This document shows, piece after piece, positions 53,917 to 63,402 of a stretch of 64,000 bases of DNA. Where the stretch lies: positions 35,815 through 99,814 of the forward strand of contig CAWFGC010000018.1 of assembly GCA_963815185.1 (NCBI GenBank). The letters are read 5' to 3'. Within the stretch, counting starts at the first letter, position 1; every line of letters starts with the position of its first letter. The DNA comes from SHZL01 sp963815185. Lineage in GTDB: Bacteria; Pseudomonadota; Gammaproteobacteria; Xanthomonadales; SZUA-36. Made by a program: the position numbers and the translations under genes. Below the pieces are notes generated by a model that searched no databases, was not told the DNA's origin, and worked only from the letters and a program-made list of their open reading frames with translations.

Positions 53917-54930
53917 TCATCCGGAATTGCCGATGCGCACCACCGTGCGGCCCAGGGACTGGCCGGCCAACATGGTCTCGAAGCGTTCGTGGAGACCCTC
54001 CAAACCCACTTCGTGTTTGCCGATTTCGGCCAGGTGCCGCGGCTTCCATGCGGCCGAGAGTTTTTGCCAGATGACTTCCCGGATCGGGTAGGGGCAGGTC
54101 GGCGAGTCGATACCGATCAGGCTGACACCGCGGATGATGAAGGGCAAAACCGTGGTGTTCAGATTGATGCCTCCGGCCAGGCCGCAGCTGGCGATATTGC
54201 CCCAGGGGCGGATCTGGGCGCAGATACCACTGAGCATCGCGCCGCCGACGCTGTCGATGCAGCCGGCCCAGCGCGCGCTTTCCAGAGGCCTTTTGCCCGG
54301 CGCCAATTCGTCGCGGGCCATGCACGCGCTGGCGCCGAGGCTTTTCAGCCAGTCGAACTGCTCCGGTTTGCCGCTGACGGCATGCACTTCGTATCCCGCC
54401 GTGGCAAGCAAATCGACGGCGATGCTGCCGACGCCGCCGCTCGCCCCGGTAACCAGAATGGGCCCATCCGCCGGCTTCTGGCCGCTGATCTCCATGCGGT
54501 GCAGGGACAGCGCCGCAGTAAAGCCGGCCGTGCCCAGCACCATGGATTCCCGCAGGCTCAGGCCCTGTGGCAGCGGCAGCACCCATTGGCTGTCCAGCCG
54601 AAGGTATTCGGAGTAACCGCCATCACGGGTTTCAGACAATCCGGCGCCGGTAACCAATACCTGGTCACCCGTTTGAAACCGCTCGGATTCGGAACTCACA
54701 ACGGTGCCAGCCACGTCAATGCCACCATTCATCGGGAATCTGCGCAGGATCTTGCCTTTTCCGGTGCCGGCCAAGGCATCCTTGTAGTTGATGCTGGAGT
54801 ATTCCACCCGGATGGTGACATCGCCTGCCTCCAGGTCCTGCAAGGAAACCGACTCCACCGCGGCATGATAAGCGCCGTCGTTGTCGTGAATACGAAAAGC
54901 GCGAAATGTGTCAGGTGGGTTCTGAGTCAT
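53917..54930 (-). CDS. AcuI/YhdH-type NADPH:quinone or acryloyl-CoA reductase
   Basis: A 337-residue zinc-free medium-chain reductase. YSSINYKDALAGTGKGKILRR and the NADPH-binding GASGGVGSIAVDLLATAGYEV are typical of the YhdH/AcuI group, which reduces acryloyl-CoA or other enones. The gene is intact and single, converging with the symporter gene (75-bp gap). Its link with the aromatic pathway is uncertain; dicarboxyl-CoA degradation or aldehyde/enone detoxification would fit. Confidence 0.87.
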   Translation of the reverse strand: MTQNPPDTFRAFRIHDNDGAYHAAVESVSLQDLEAGDVTIRVEYSSINYKDALAGTGKGKILRRFPMNGGIDVAGTVVSSESERFQTGDQVLVTGAGLSETRDGGYSEYLRLDSQWVLPLPQGLSLRESMVLGTAGFTAALSLHRMEISGQKPADGPILVTGASGGVGSIAVDLLATAGYEVHAVSGKPEQFDWLKSLGASACMARDELAPGKRPLESARWAGCIDSVGGAMLSGICAQIRPWGNIASCGLAGGINLNTTVLPFIIRGVSLIGIDSPTCPYPIREVIWQKLSAAWKPRHLAEIGKHEVGLEGLHERFETMLAGQSLGRTVVRIGNSG

Positions 54931-54971
54931 GCGTGGATCCTGTTTTCAGTTCGAGAAACGGTGGCCGGACA

Positions 54972-56350
54972 TTATACCGCGCGCAAATACCACTCGTAAT
55001 CGCGGTTGGAGACCTCGGTCTGGAAACGGTTCGATTCCTCGCGGCGGCAGAGGGCGAAAATGCGGCAGAACTCGTCACCCAGATAGCGGGGCAGAATTTT
55101 CCCGGCTTCGAATGCGTCCAGCGCCTGCGGCCAATGCATGGGCAGCGTCACCACGTCTGTCCACACGGTTCACGTTCCTTGACCATGGGTCCGGGTTCAC
55201 AGCGATTGGCGATGCCGTGGTGCAATCCCGCCATTACTGCAGCCGCTACCAGGTAGGGGTTTGCATCTGCGCCGGCAACTCGCACTTCCACCCGGTTGTT
55301 GACCGGAGCGGAGAGCGGTATGCGCAAGGCAACGCCGCGGTGGTTAATTCCCCAGTTCGGGGTGACTGGGAACAAAGGCGCCACGCACATAGCGGCGGAT
55401 ATGAGTTGGCGTTGGGGGCGAAAATCGCCATGCTCTCGCCCATGGACTCGGCCAGACCACCGATGGCGTGGCGCAGCGTTTCCGAAAAAGCACCGTCCTT
55501 GCATGTGCCAGCAAACACATTGTTGCCGCCCTCGTCCAGCAGGCTGACATGAATATGCAATCCCGAACCCGGAATGCCGGCAAACGGTTTGGCCATAAAC
55601 GTCGCAGCAAGGCCGTTTTCACGCGCCGCGGCCTTTACCGCCCGCTTCAGCAGCACGGCGTGATCGCAGGCGCGCAGCGGATCGTCCACATGCTGCAGGT
55701 TGACTTCGAACTGGCCGGGGGCGAATTCCGCCAGAGCGGCACCGGCCGGAATATTCTGAGCCTGACAATAAGCATCCAGGTCGCTAAGAAAGTCATCCAC
55801 CTCTTCAAGATCTTCGAGCATTGCGTATTGCGGGCCGTCCTGCGGCAGCTCCGAACCCGGAATTCGCGGCAACCGGGGATGGAATGCCTCGCCGTCATGC
55901 TCGACCAGGTAAAATTCGAGTTCGGCCGCCATCACCGGGTGCAAACCGAGGTCGGTCAGCGGTTGCAAGGCGCGACGCAAGATTTGGCGTGAGTCCAGGA
56001 AATAGGGCGTGCCGTTGAACTCGCTGAGTTCCACGATTACCTGGGCAGTGGGATTCCTGGCCCAGGGTACCGGCGCCAGCGAGCCCGGCACAGCGCACGC
56101 CTTGACGTCCGGATCACCGTCTATGCTGCCGTTCGGTATGCTCTGATAGGTCGCTCCCTTGCTGTCCAGCGCCAATGTGGCGGCACAGTGGTTGACCCCG
56201 TTTTTGAAGATCTTGGCGGCATCAGCCACTGCCGCACGCTTGCCCCGCAGAATGCCATTCATGTCCGCCGCCAGAATTTCGACAAAACGCGTTTCCGGCA
56301 TCTTCTTTCAAATAGGCCTTTAGCTCGTCATCACTGTTTTTGTCAGGCAT
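54972..56350 (-). pseudogene. Glutamine-synthetase-family (PuuA-like) gene with about four frameshifts
   Basis: The repaired product is about 458 residues and resembles gamma-glutamylputrescine or gamma-glutamyl-amine synthetase. The start MPDKNSDDELKAYLKK joins MPETRFVEILAADMNGILRG after removing one A near 56310. The central catalytic domain (AAELEFYLVEHDG; LAEFAPGQFEVNLQH; GSGLHIHVSL) is intact. Then extra C bases near 55399 and 55375 break NSYRRYVRGAFVPVTPNWGINHRG, and another shift near 55160 precedes LPMHWPQALDAFEAGKI ... DYEWYL. I see no loss of conserved segments, so either this is early decay or the consensus is poor here. It stands between the AcuI-like gene and the iron locus. Confidence 0.8.
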
Positions 56351-56521
56351 TTGCTTGTTCCGTTGGATTTGAATGGGTTGTGCCGCCAGTGTTGGTTTAT
56401 ACCATGGGAACCGGCTCGGCTGGAACTGCGCGGCGCCGCCGGGGTTCACCTTCCAGGCGAGGGCTCCCGCTCACGACCACTGCTGGCCTCCCTGCTTTCA
56501 ATGACCCTGCTTGCAAATACA

Positions 56522-56540
56522 AATGATAATCATTATCATT
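56522..56540. promoter_or_regulatory. Fur box
   Basis: AATGATAATCATTATCATT is a perfect 9-1-9 palindrome matching the ferric uptake regulator consensus core TGATAATCATTATCA. It lies 52 bp before the cupredoxin start and would repress the cupredoxin/FTR1 operon when iron is plentiful. Confidence 0.88.
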
Positions 56541-56591
56541 CAAGCCACAAGGTCGGTCCAGCTTCGATCCGAACCTGCAAAGGATGCAAAT

Positions 56592-56927
56592 ATGCGCCAG
56601 CTATTGCTTTTGATCGTCATCGCGATGCCGTTCCTGTGTGCCGGGGCGCGCGCCGACACGCCGGAATTCAAGCTCGTCATCAAGGACCATCAATTTCATC
56701 CCGCACGTCTGGAAGTGCCGGCCGGCACGCGCGTCAAACTGCACGTCGATAACCAGGACCCGACGCCCGAGGAGTTCGAAAGTTACGAACTCAATCGTGA
56801 AAAGGTCATCACGGGCAATAGCGCTGTCATCGTTTATGTCGGGCCGCTCGAAGCCGGCGAGTACGCCTTCTTTGGCGATTTCAATCCAGAAACGGCTCAG
56901 GGCATCCTGGTCGTGGTCCAGCGCTGA
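56592..56927 (+). CDS. Periplasmic cupredoxin-like protein of the iron uptake locus
   Basis: A 111-residue protein with a signal peptide (MRQLLLLIVIAMPFLCAGARAD) and a cupredoxin fold (FKLVIKDHQFHPARLEVPAG; VYVGPLEAGEYAFFGDFNP). The Cys-x-His copper-ligand pattern near the C-terminus is absent, as in EfeO-type cupredoxin domains, so it may bind another metal. AAAGGA lies ahead of the ATG at 56592; the longer frame from 56511 overlaps the Fur box and is not used. It is followed 15 bp later by the iron permease gene. Confidence 0.85.
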   Translation: MRQLLLLIVIAMPFLCAGARADTPEFKLVIKDHQFHPARLEVPAGTRVKLHVDNQDPTPEEFESYELNREKVITGNSAVIVYVGPLEAGEYAFFGDFNPETAQGILVVVQR

Positions 56928-56942
56928 GGGGAAGCGGCCACA

Positions 56943-58469
56943 ATGTTTGCTGCATCCATCATTCTGTTCCGTGAAAGCCTGGAAGCGGCCCTGATCATCA
57001 GCATCGTCCTCACCGCGACACGCGGTCTGCGGCACCGCGGCCTGTGGGTAAACCTGGGTATGCTGGCGGGGATCGCCGGCGCAGGTGTTGTTGCCCTGTT
57101 CGCCCGGGAGATAGCGGCCATGGCCGAGGGCACCGGGCAGGAATTATTCAATGCCGGGGTGCTTCTGGCTGCCTGTCTGATGCTGGGCTGGCACAACATC
57201 TGGATGGCCGGCCATGGGCGCGAGCTTGCCACACAGGCCAGCCAGGCCGGTAAAGCGGTCAGCGCCGGCGAGCGCCATATGAGCACGCTGGCGATAGTGG
57301 TTGGCCTGGCCGTGCTCAGGGAAGGCTCGGAAGTCGTTCTGTTTGTGACCGGAATCCTGGCCGGCGGCAGCGGGACAAGCGGCGTGCTGGCGGGCGCGGT
57401 AATGGGTCTTGCGGGCGGCGTGATGTTCGGCGTGTTGATTTATCAAGGCCTGATGCGCATTCCGCTGCGTCATTTCTTCAGCGTCACGGGCTGGCTCATT
57501 CTCTTGCTGGCCGCCGGGTTGGCGTCGCAGGCCGCCGGATTCCTGGCGCAGGCGGGTTATCTTGACTTGCTGCAGAGTCCCGTTTGGGATAGCTCGGCGT
57601 TCCTGACGGAGCGCAGCATCATGGGACGGCTGCTGCATTCCCTGGTCGGTTACACCGCCCGCCCCAGCGGCATGCAACTCATCTTCTGGGCATCCACCCT
57701 GGTGTTGATCTGGGGTCTGATGTCAATTGCCCGCAGGAGCAGCGCCAAACCGCGGGTGGCCTTGGCTTCTGCCATGATGGCCATCCTCGGCACCGGCCTG
57801 CTGTACTCCGGGCACGCTTCAGCCAGTCACGTCGTCTACTCTCCGATCGTCGACTACCGTGAAACGGAAGTGGAATTCCGTGGACATTATGACTTCGACG
57901 GCGATGATGCTAAGGATGGCGCAGGCAAATACAAGCTTGACTTCGGTCGTGGGTTCACGCCTCACTGGTTCAGTGAAATCCTGCTCGAATATGAAGATCC
58001 CGCTCAAGGCAGCGGTGAGGTGACCGCCGTGGAGTGGGAAAACCGCATCCAGCTTACCGAGCAGGGCCAGTATGCGGCCGATTGGGGCCTGTTGCTGGAA
58101 TATTCCCATTCGCGCGAAGACGGACACGCGGACGCGATTGAGTTCGGGCCCCTGATGCAAATGCAACTGGGCCGCCAGCTCTGGACCAATAACCTTATCC
58201 TGGTCAAGGAAGTCGGCAGCAACGCCGCCGACAAAGTGGACTGGGAGTTCGCCAGCCGCCTGCAGCGGCGGATCAATCCCAAATTTGAGCCTGCCCTCGA
58301 ACTCTACGCCGAGGAGCATGAACTGCAGATCGGTCCCGCACTACTGGGAAAAGCCCGGATTGGAGCAGGGCACACGGGATTCGGCTGGCAAGCGGGGGTT
58401 CTCGCGGGCCTGACCGATGACAGCCCCGACTTCACCGTTCATTTCCTGATCGAGGCGGAATTCTATTGA
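56943..58469 (+). CDS. FTR1-family iron permease with a C-terminal secreted-type domain
   Basis: A 508-residue protein. Residues 1-265 are an FTR1/EfeU-type permease with two glutamate motifs (RESLEAALIIS near residue 10 and REGSEVVLFVTG near 121) and seven helices. From about residue 272 a second signal-like helix (RVALASAMMAILGTGLLYSG, cleavage-like near HASAS) leads into a beta-rich domain of about 225 residues (VVYSPIVDYRETEVEF; IEAEFY) that resembles an outer-membrane or periplasmic protein. This suggests two genes joined in frame, perhaps by a lost stop. The cluster with a Fur box and cupredoxin supports iron uptake. Confidence 0.82.
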   Translation: MFAASIILFRESLEAALIISIVLTATRGLRHRGLWVNLGMLAGIAGAGVVALFAREIAAMAEGTGQELFNAGVLLAACLMLGWHNIWMAGHGRELATQASQAGKAVSAGERHMSTLAIVVGLAVLREGSEVVLFVTGILAGGSGTSGVLAGAVMGLAGGVMFGVLIYQGLMRIPLRHFFSVTGWLILLLAAGLASQAAGFLAQAGYLDLLQSPVWDSSAFLTERSIMGRLLHSLVGYTARPSGMQLIFWASTLVLIWGLMSIARRSSAKPRVALASAMMAILGTGLLYSGHASASHVVYSPIVDYRETEVEFRGHYDFDGDDAKDGAGKYKLDFGRGFTPHWFSEILLEYEDPAQGSGEVTAVEWENRIQLTEQGQYAADWGLLLEYSHSREDGHADAIEFGPLMQMQLGRQLWTNNLILVKEVGSNAADKVDWEFASRLQRRINPKFEPALELYAEEHELQIGPALLGKARIGAGHTGFGWQAGVLAGLTDDSPDFTVHFLIEAEFY

Positions 58470-58496
58470 GTCTGCTGGCAACGTGCAGGCTAGGGT

Positions 58497-58517
58497 CCTG
58501 GGCCAGGCGGATTTTTT
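58497..58517. terminator. Hairpin with T-run after the iron permease gene
   Basis: CCTGGGCCAGG (58497-58507) can fold as a short stem and is followed after four bases by TTTTTT. The stem is small, and the T-run overlaps the stop region of the converging GTPase gene. It is a possible terminator for the iron operon. Confidence 0.4.
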
Positions 58518-59886
58518 ACTCGTAGAGGCGGGCCGCTTTTAGTTTTCTGGACATATCATCACGCGCGGTGCGCACCAGCATGTCCTTGTCCAGGGAGTCC
58601 AGAATCCGGCGCGCGACCGCGCGCGGGCCGCTGCCGCCCCAGGACTTGCCCTTGGCAAACCAGGTTTGGGCCATTTGGCCGATCAGATAGGTCGCATACC
58701 AGGCCAGTGCGCCCTGTGCCGTTGCCGTGAGTGCGGTGGACAGGCCGGCGCTGGCCGTTTTCAGTGCACTCGAGACCAGGTTGAGCCCCCAGTAGGCGCC
58801 CATCAGCGCGATTAGCTGGGCGGAAATGGTCAGTACCAGGCGGGCTGCCTCGCGCCGCGACAACTGGAAGCCATAGATTTCGCCAAGATGGATCACCATG
58901 GCGATGTCGGTACCGGCGGCGGCCAGCAAATCTGCCACCGGAACCGGATTGACCGCCACCAGCAAGCCTTTGGTAATGCAATAGCTGCGGATGACTCGCT
59001 CGGCCACGGTCTTACGCGCCGCGACAATGCGGCCGGCCACTTTCTCATCCAATGCGCTGGCGAAAATAGAGGCATTTAGCGCCGCCAGCGATTTGCCGTC
59101 CCGTTCCAGCAGTTCCCACAGGACTTTTTTCACTTCGCCGACATCGGGTTGGCGGCGCCGCCGTTCTTCGCTTTGCCTGCCGTCGGCGTGGACCGTGATA
59201 ACGGTCTCGGCGCGCGGTTCAGAAGCCGCCGCGAGGATGCAGGCAGAAGGCAGGTAACTTGCGGTGCGCTGGCGCAGACGCTCGATGAGTAATTGCAGTT
59301 CGGTGGCATCGAAGCGATCCGACTTGTTCAGCACCAGCAGCACGGCGCGCCCCGAGGTTGCGATCCCGGTGAGTGCGGTGAACTCCAGTTCGGTCAGGTC
59401 CCCTTCACAGACCATCAAAATGACATCGGCGCGCTCACAGATGTTCTTCGCCAGCCGCTCACGCTCCTGACCGTCCAGTTCATCAATGCCCGGTGTATCG
59501 ATCAGCAGCACCTTGCCTTGGTGCAATGAACGCCACTCGGCACGCGCTTCCGCGCGGGTTTCGCCGTGCAGTGCACTGGTGCTGAATACCTGCTGGCCCA
59601 GCAGGGCGTTGAGCAGTGAGGACTTGCCGACACCCACGCGACCGTACGCCGCAATGTGGATTTCATCCTCTTTCAGCTTGCGCGATATCATTTCGACCTG
59701 ATCGAATTCTTCCGCCAGTTCAGCCCGCACGGCGGCTGGAATGCCGGTGTCTTCGAGCAGCGCTTTGAGGTTCTGGTTGGCGGCCAGCAGGTTGCGGTCG
59801 ACCGCGCTGGGCGGGCTCCGCTCAGGACTCTTTGCGGTTGACAGCCAGCTTGATAAAGCGCGCCGCACCTGATTCCAGATGTTCAT
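58516..59886 (-). CDS. GTPase with C-terminal membrane domain (DUF697-like)
   Basis: A 456-residue Era/dynamin-like GTPase. G1 is GRVGVGKSSLLNALLG, G3 is IDTPGIDEL and G4 is VLNKSDRFD. The C-terminal region has amphipathic and hydrophobic segments (GAYWGLNLVSSALKTASAGL; ALAWYATYLIGQMAQ) typical of DUF697 proteins. The ATG at 59886 has GAGG upstream and lies inside the end of the next gene, which overlaps by 65 bp. The pair probably acts together at the inner membrane; the process is unknown. Confidence 0.82.
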   Translation of the reverse strand: MNIWNQVRRALSSWLSTAKSPERSPPSAVDRNLLAANQNLKALLEDTGIPAAVRAELAEEFDQVEMISRKLKEDEIHIAAYGRVGVGKSSLLNALLGQQVFSTSALHGETRAEARAEWRSLHQGKVLLIDTPGIDELDGQERERLAKNICERADVILMVCEGDLTELEFTALTGIATSGRAVLLVLNKSDRFDATELQLLIERLRQRTASYLPSACILAAASEPRAETVITVHADGRQSEERRRRQPDVGEVKKVLWELLERDGKSLAALNASIFASALDEKVAGRIVAARKTVAERVIRSYCITKGLLVAVNPVPVADLLAAAGTDIAMVIHLGEIYGFQLSRREAARLVLTISAQLIALMGAYWGLNLVSSALKTASAGLSTALTATAQGALAWYATYLIGQMAQTWFAKGKSWGGSGPRAVARRILDSLDKDMLVRTARDDMSRKLKAARLYE

Positions 59887-61384
59887 GCAACAGTTCCTCG
59901 AAAGCCTCGGCTGCGGGGTAGGGCCGCAAAGCGCCACGGCTGGCCAGTGTAGCAGCGGCGGCTCGCCCCAGGCTGTCGAATATCATGCCATAGGCCACCG
60001 CATGAACCACCCCGCCGGAAACGGTACCCAGACCCGGAAACGCTTTCAGTGCGTTGCCCGCGATCGCCAGGGTGATGGCCGTCATATTGCGCAGTTTGCT
60101 TCCGGCCAACTTGACGAAGGATTCGATTTCCATTTCCTTCACCGGAACATCATAAAGTTTTGACAGTTCGCGAATCAGCTGGGTGGCCAGTACGCCCTGG
60201 ATGACCAGATCCGAACCCGGTGCGACGGCAGCGAGTGCTCCGATGACCGCGCGCCTGGAGAATCGGTTGACCAGTTCGTCCGCCTGTTGTGCTTTGTACC
60301 TGGTCCTGGCCAGGTCCAGCTTTTCATTGGCCAGTAAAAGCACCGCGGTGTCGCGCAAGGATTCCATCAACTCGCGGTTTTCATCGAGGTGCCGCTGCAC
60401 GGCTTGCAGCAGCGGCAGGATTTCTGGCCGGCGCTCGCGGCTTTCCCGTTGCTCGATGCCTTCACCGAGCATGCGCACGATTTCTTCGCGGCCACCGGTG
60501 CTGACAACGACAATGTCCTCCGCCGCCAGTCCGGAACGTTCACGCAGCCGTTGCGCCAGGGCCTGCAGTTCATCCGCGCTATAGCGATCGGACTTGTTCA
60601 GCGCCAGTACCACCGGTTTGCCTTGTTCGACCAGTTGGCTCAATTGCCGTGCCTGACTGGCGGTGAGATCACTGTCGCACAAAAAGATGACCAGGTGCGC
60701 CCGCCGGGTTTCTTCCCTGGCGGCGGCATCATCCTCGAGATTGAAACCGGGCAAGTCGGCGATCACGACCCGATCGCCGGAATTTGCCACCCAGGTGTAG
60801 TGGCGGATCGTGCGCGTCGTGCCGGCGCGCGGATCGGTATCTACTTGAGCTGCGGGCAAAATAGCCCGCACCAGGCTGCTCTTACCGCTGCTTACCTCGC
60901 CATGCACGGCAATGTAGATTTCACCGCTGGATTTGCGCCGGCGCTGCTCGCTGATTTCCGCCAGGGCCGGGCTGATGTCGATTCCGGCACGCGAAGATTC
61001 CAGCAACTCATCCTGCAGTTGTTCAAAATCGATCGCGGGGCCTTTGACCGGCTTTTTGCCGTGGCGGGCCGGTCTGAACCAGGCCCAGAACAGGACCAGG
61101 GTAATCAGCGGCAGTGCAACCAGCATCACGAAATAGGCCATTTGCAGCCAGGCCGGCGCCTCCTTGAGGTAGTGCCAGACCGAAAGCGCGGTGTCCGTCG
61201 CCAGAAGGAACAGGAACACCATGATCATCGCCGCCAGGATAATGACGATGGAAACCAGCAACCTCAGCGGCATGATGGATGGACCTTCAAGGTACCAGCG
61301 CCAATACGCGCGCCGGAAAGCCGCTGCCTCCGCCAACTTTGGGCCAGGTGGCATCGGCGTCGGCGGCGATGCTTGCCTTGCCAC
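59822..61384 (-). CDS. Membrane GTPase, paralogue of the following gene
   Basis: A 520-residue protein with two N-terminal helices (LLVSIVIILAAMIMVFLFLL and MAYFVMLVALPLITLVLFW), then a GTPase domain: G1 HGEVSSGKSSLVRAIL, G3 ADLPGFNLE, G4 ALNKSDRYS. The C-terminus is a DUF697-like helical domain (VIGALAAVAPGSDLVIQGVLA). It is homologous to the downstream GTPase. The start is GTG at 61384 or a later ATG at 61354; neither has a strong ribosome site. The two genes overlap by 65 bp and are surely co-expressed. Confidence 0.82.
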   Translation of the reverse strand: MARQASPPTPMPPGPKLAEAAAFRRAYWRWYLEGPSIMPLRLLVSIVIILAAMIMVFLFLLATDTALSVWHYLKEAPAWLQMAYFVMLVALPLITLVLFWAWFRPARHGKKPVKGPAIDFEQLQDELLESSRAGIDISPALAEISEQRRRKSSGEIYIAVHGEVSSGKSSLVRAILPAAQVDTDPRAGTTRTIRHYTWVANSGDRVVIADLPGFNLEDDAAAREETRRAHLVIFLCDSDLTASQARQLSQLVEQGKPVVLALNKSDRYSADELQALAQRLRERSGLAAEDIVVVSTGGREEIVRMLGEGIEQRESRERRPEILPLLQAVQRHLDENRELMESLRDTAVLLLANEKLDLARTRYKAQQADELVNRFSRRAVIGALAAVAPGSDLVIQGVLATQLIRELSKLYDVPVKEMEIESFVKLAGSKLRNMTAITLAIAGNALKAFPGLGTVSGGVVHAVAYGMIFDSLGRAAAATLASRGALRPYPAAEAFEELLHEHLESGAARFIKLAVNRKES

Positions 61385-61453
61385 CCTGGAGACGGAGGAA
61401 CAGTAGGGCGTGCCTCTGGATCGTCGCAGTAGAGGACTGGTGTGACATGCAGG

Positions 61454-62489
61454 CTAGCGGCTGACGCGGCCCGAGGCATCACCGCTCATCAGTTTTTCGA
61501 CTTCGGCCACCGAGACCCTGTTGAAATCGCCGGATATCGAATGCTTCAGGCAACTGGCAGCAACGGCAAATTCGAGTGAAGTCTGAGGTTCCGTGTATGC
61601 ATTCAAGCCGTAAATCAGCGCCGATGCAAAACTGTCACCACCACCGACGCGGTCGATGATGTCGGTAATCTCATAGCGGCGCGACAGGTAAAAGCTGTCG
61701 CGATCCCGCAAGCAGGCCGACCAGCCGTTGACGTCAGCGCTTCTCGATTCGCGCAAGGTGATGGCCATGACGGAAAGATTCGGATACAAAGCCAGCATCT
61801 TTGCGCTCAGTTGTTCGTACTTTTCGATATTGAGTTCGCCGCTGACGACATCGACATCGACATCGACACTTACATCAAGCGATTTCTGGCAGTCTTCCTC
61901 GTTGGCGATGCCGACATCGACGTGCTGCACCAACTCCGTCATGACCTGCGGTGCGGTTTTGCCGTACTTCCACAACTTGCCGCGGTAATTGAAATCGCAG
62001 GACACGGTCAGGCCGCAGGCTTTCGCCGACTTGACGGCTTCCAGGCTCAAAGCGGCCGCGGATGCGCTCAAAGCGGGGGTGATGCCGGTAATGTGAAGCC
62101 AGTGCGCGCCGGTGAAAATGTTCTGCCAGTCAAAGTCGCCGGGTCTTGCCTCGGCCATCGCTGACCCGGCGCGATCATAGATCACTTTGGATGCACGCTG
62201 GTTCGCGCCGGTTTCGAGAAAGTAAATTCCAACCCGGTTTCCGGCACGGCGGATGTGACGCGTATCGACCGCGAAGCCACATAACTCCCGAATGGCCGCC
62301 TCGCCCACATCGTTTTGCGGGAGCACGGATACAAAAGCCGAATCCAGGCCGAAATTGGCCAGCGCCACCGCAACGTTGGCCTCTCCACCCCCAAACGTCG
62401 CCTCCAGCGTCGGGGACTGGAAAAATCGCTCGTGCCCGGGTGGCTTCAGACGCAGCATGATTTCGCCGAATGAAATGTACCTTCGCCAT
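61454..62489 (-). CDS. kdgK: 2-Dehydro-3-deoxygluconate kinase (frameshifted near the start)
   Basis: A PfkB-family sugar kinase of about 344 residues. The conserved start MAKVHSFGEIMLRLKPPGHER is split by an extra T near 62477; downstream the frame is intact with FGGGEANVAVALANFG, and DRVGGGDSFASALIYG carrying the catalytic Asp. AAGGGAAC precedes the ATG at 62489, 2 bp after eda. It phosphorylates 2-keto-3-deoxygluconate to KDPG, which the aldolase gene upstream then cleaves. A short repetitive stretch (VSVDVDVDVV) is unusual. Confidence 0.88.
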
Positions 62490-62491
62490 GA

Positions 62492-63136
62492 TCAAAGTTC
62501 CCTTGCGCTGGCTGCAATGGCCAGCGCTTCTCGCGCAAGACGCTCGATTGCAGAATAGTTTCCGGCTTTGATCTCGTCTGCCGGAGTCAGCCAACTGCCA
62601 CCGCAGGCAATGACCGCCGGAACCGCAAGATAATCCGCCAGATTGGCTGCCGATACGCCGCCGGTTGGCATAAATTTAACGCCCCGAAAAACCGCGGAGA
62701 GCGCCTTCAACATGGCCGTTCCCCCTGCCAGACCGGCGGGAAAAAATTTGACGATGTCCAGTCCGAGGTTCCACGCTCGTTGCAGTTCCGTCGCGGTCGC
62801 GATTCCGGGAAATACCCGCAATCCGGCATCTTGCGCCACCTGCACGACCCTTTCATCCAGACCGGGAGAAACGATAAATGCCGCGCCGGCGTCGATCGCC
62901 GCTCGGGCCTGATCCGCGGTCAGCACTGTCCCGGCACCCACAATTGCTTCAGGCACGCTCGCCGCCACGTGTTGCAGGCAGGCGATGGCCGCATCGCTGC
63001 GCAACACCACCTCGATCACGCTCAAACCACCCGCCAGCAATGCCCGGGCGCTCGCTGCGGCAACTTCAGGTTTATCTGCCTGGATCAGCGGCACTACTGG
63101 TGCGCGGTTCAGGCGCTGTGCTAGAGATTGATTCAT
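62492..63136 (-). CDS. eda: 2-Dehydro-3-deoxyphosphogluconate aldolase
   Basis: A 214-residue class I aldolase. Glu42 (VIEVVLRS) and the Schiff-base Lys130 (LDIVKFFPAG) are present, with the phosphate region KFMPTGGVS. It cleaves KDPG to pyruvate and glyceraldehyde-3-phosphate, the last step of the Entner-Doudoroff pathway and of hexuronate degradation. The kdgK partner follows 2 bp downstream, which makes the uronate/gluconate route more likely than glucose alone. Confidence 0.92.
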   Translation of the reverse strand: MNQSLAQRLNRAPVVPLIQADKPEVAAASARALLAGGLSVIEVVLRSDAAIACLQHVAASVPEAIVGAGTVLTADQARAAIDAGAAFIVSPGLDERVVQVAQDAGLRVFPGIATATELQRAWNLGLDIVKFFPAGLAGGTAMLKALSAVFRGVKFMPTGGVSAANLADYLAVPAVIACGGSWLTPADEIKAGNYSAIERLAREALAIAASAREL

Positions 63137-63402
63137 ACTGGCCTCACCCGGTCGATCAAATTTGCAAGAGCCGTTTGCATTGGTCCTGCCTTGGGTTTCT
63201 GACGCATCCGATGATACCCATGGCGGTACGAATCATATGGGGATATTTTAGCCGATATGGTGATTGGACCAGAGACTGCCAGATTAAACCTCATTGATCA
63301 TCAGGGGTCAACAGATGACAAAAGACGTGCCGGTATCCCAATTTCGCTATAATTTCGATCCCCGGTTTGAACCGGGAATGTGAGCGAAACGGGAGTATTG
63401 AA

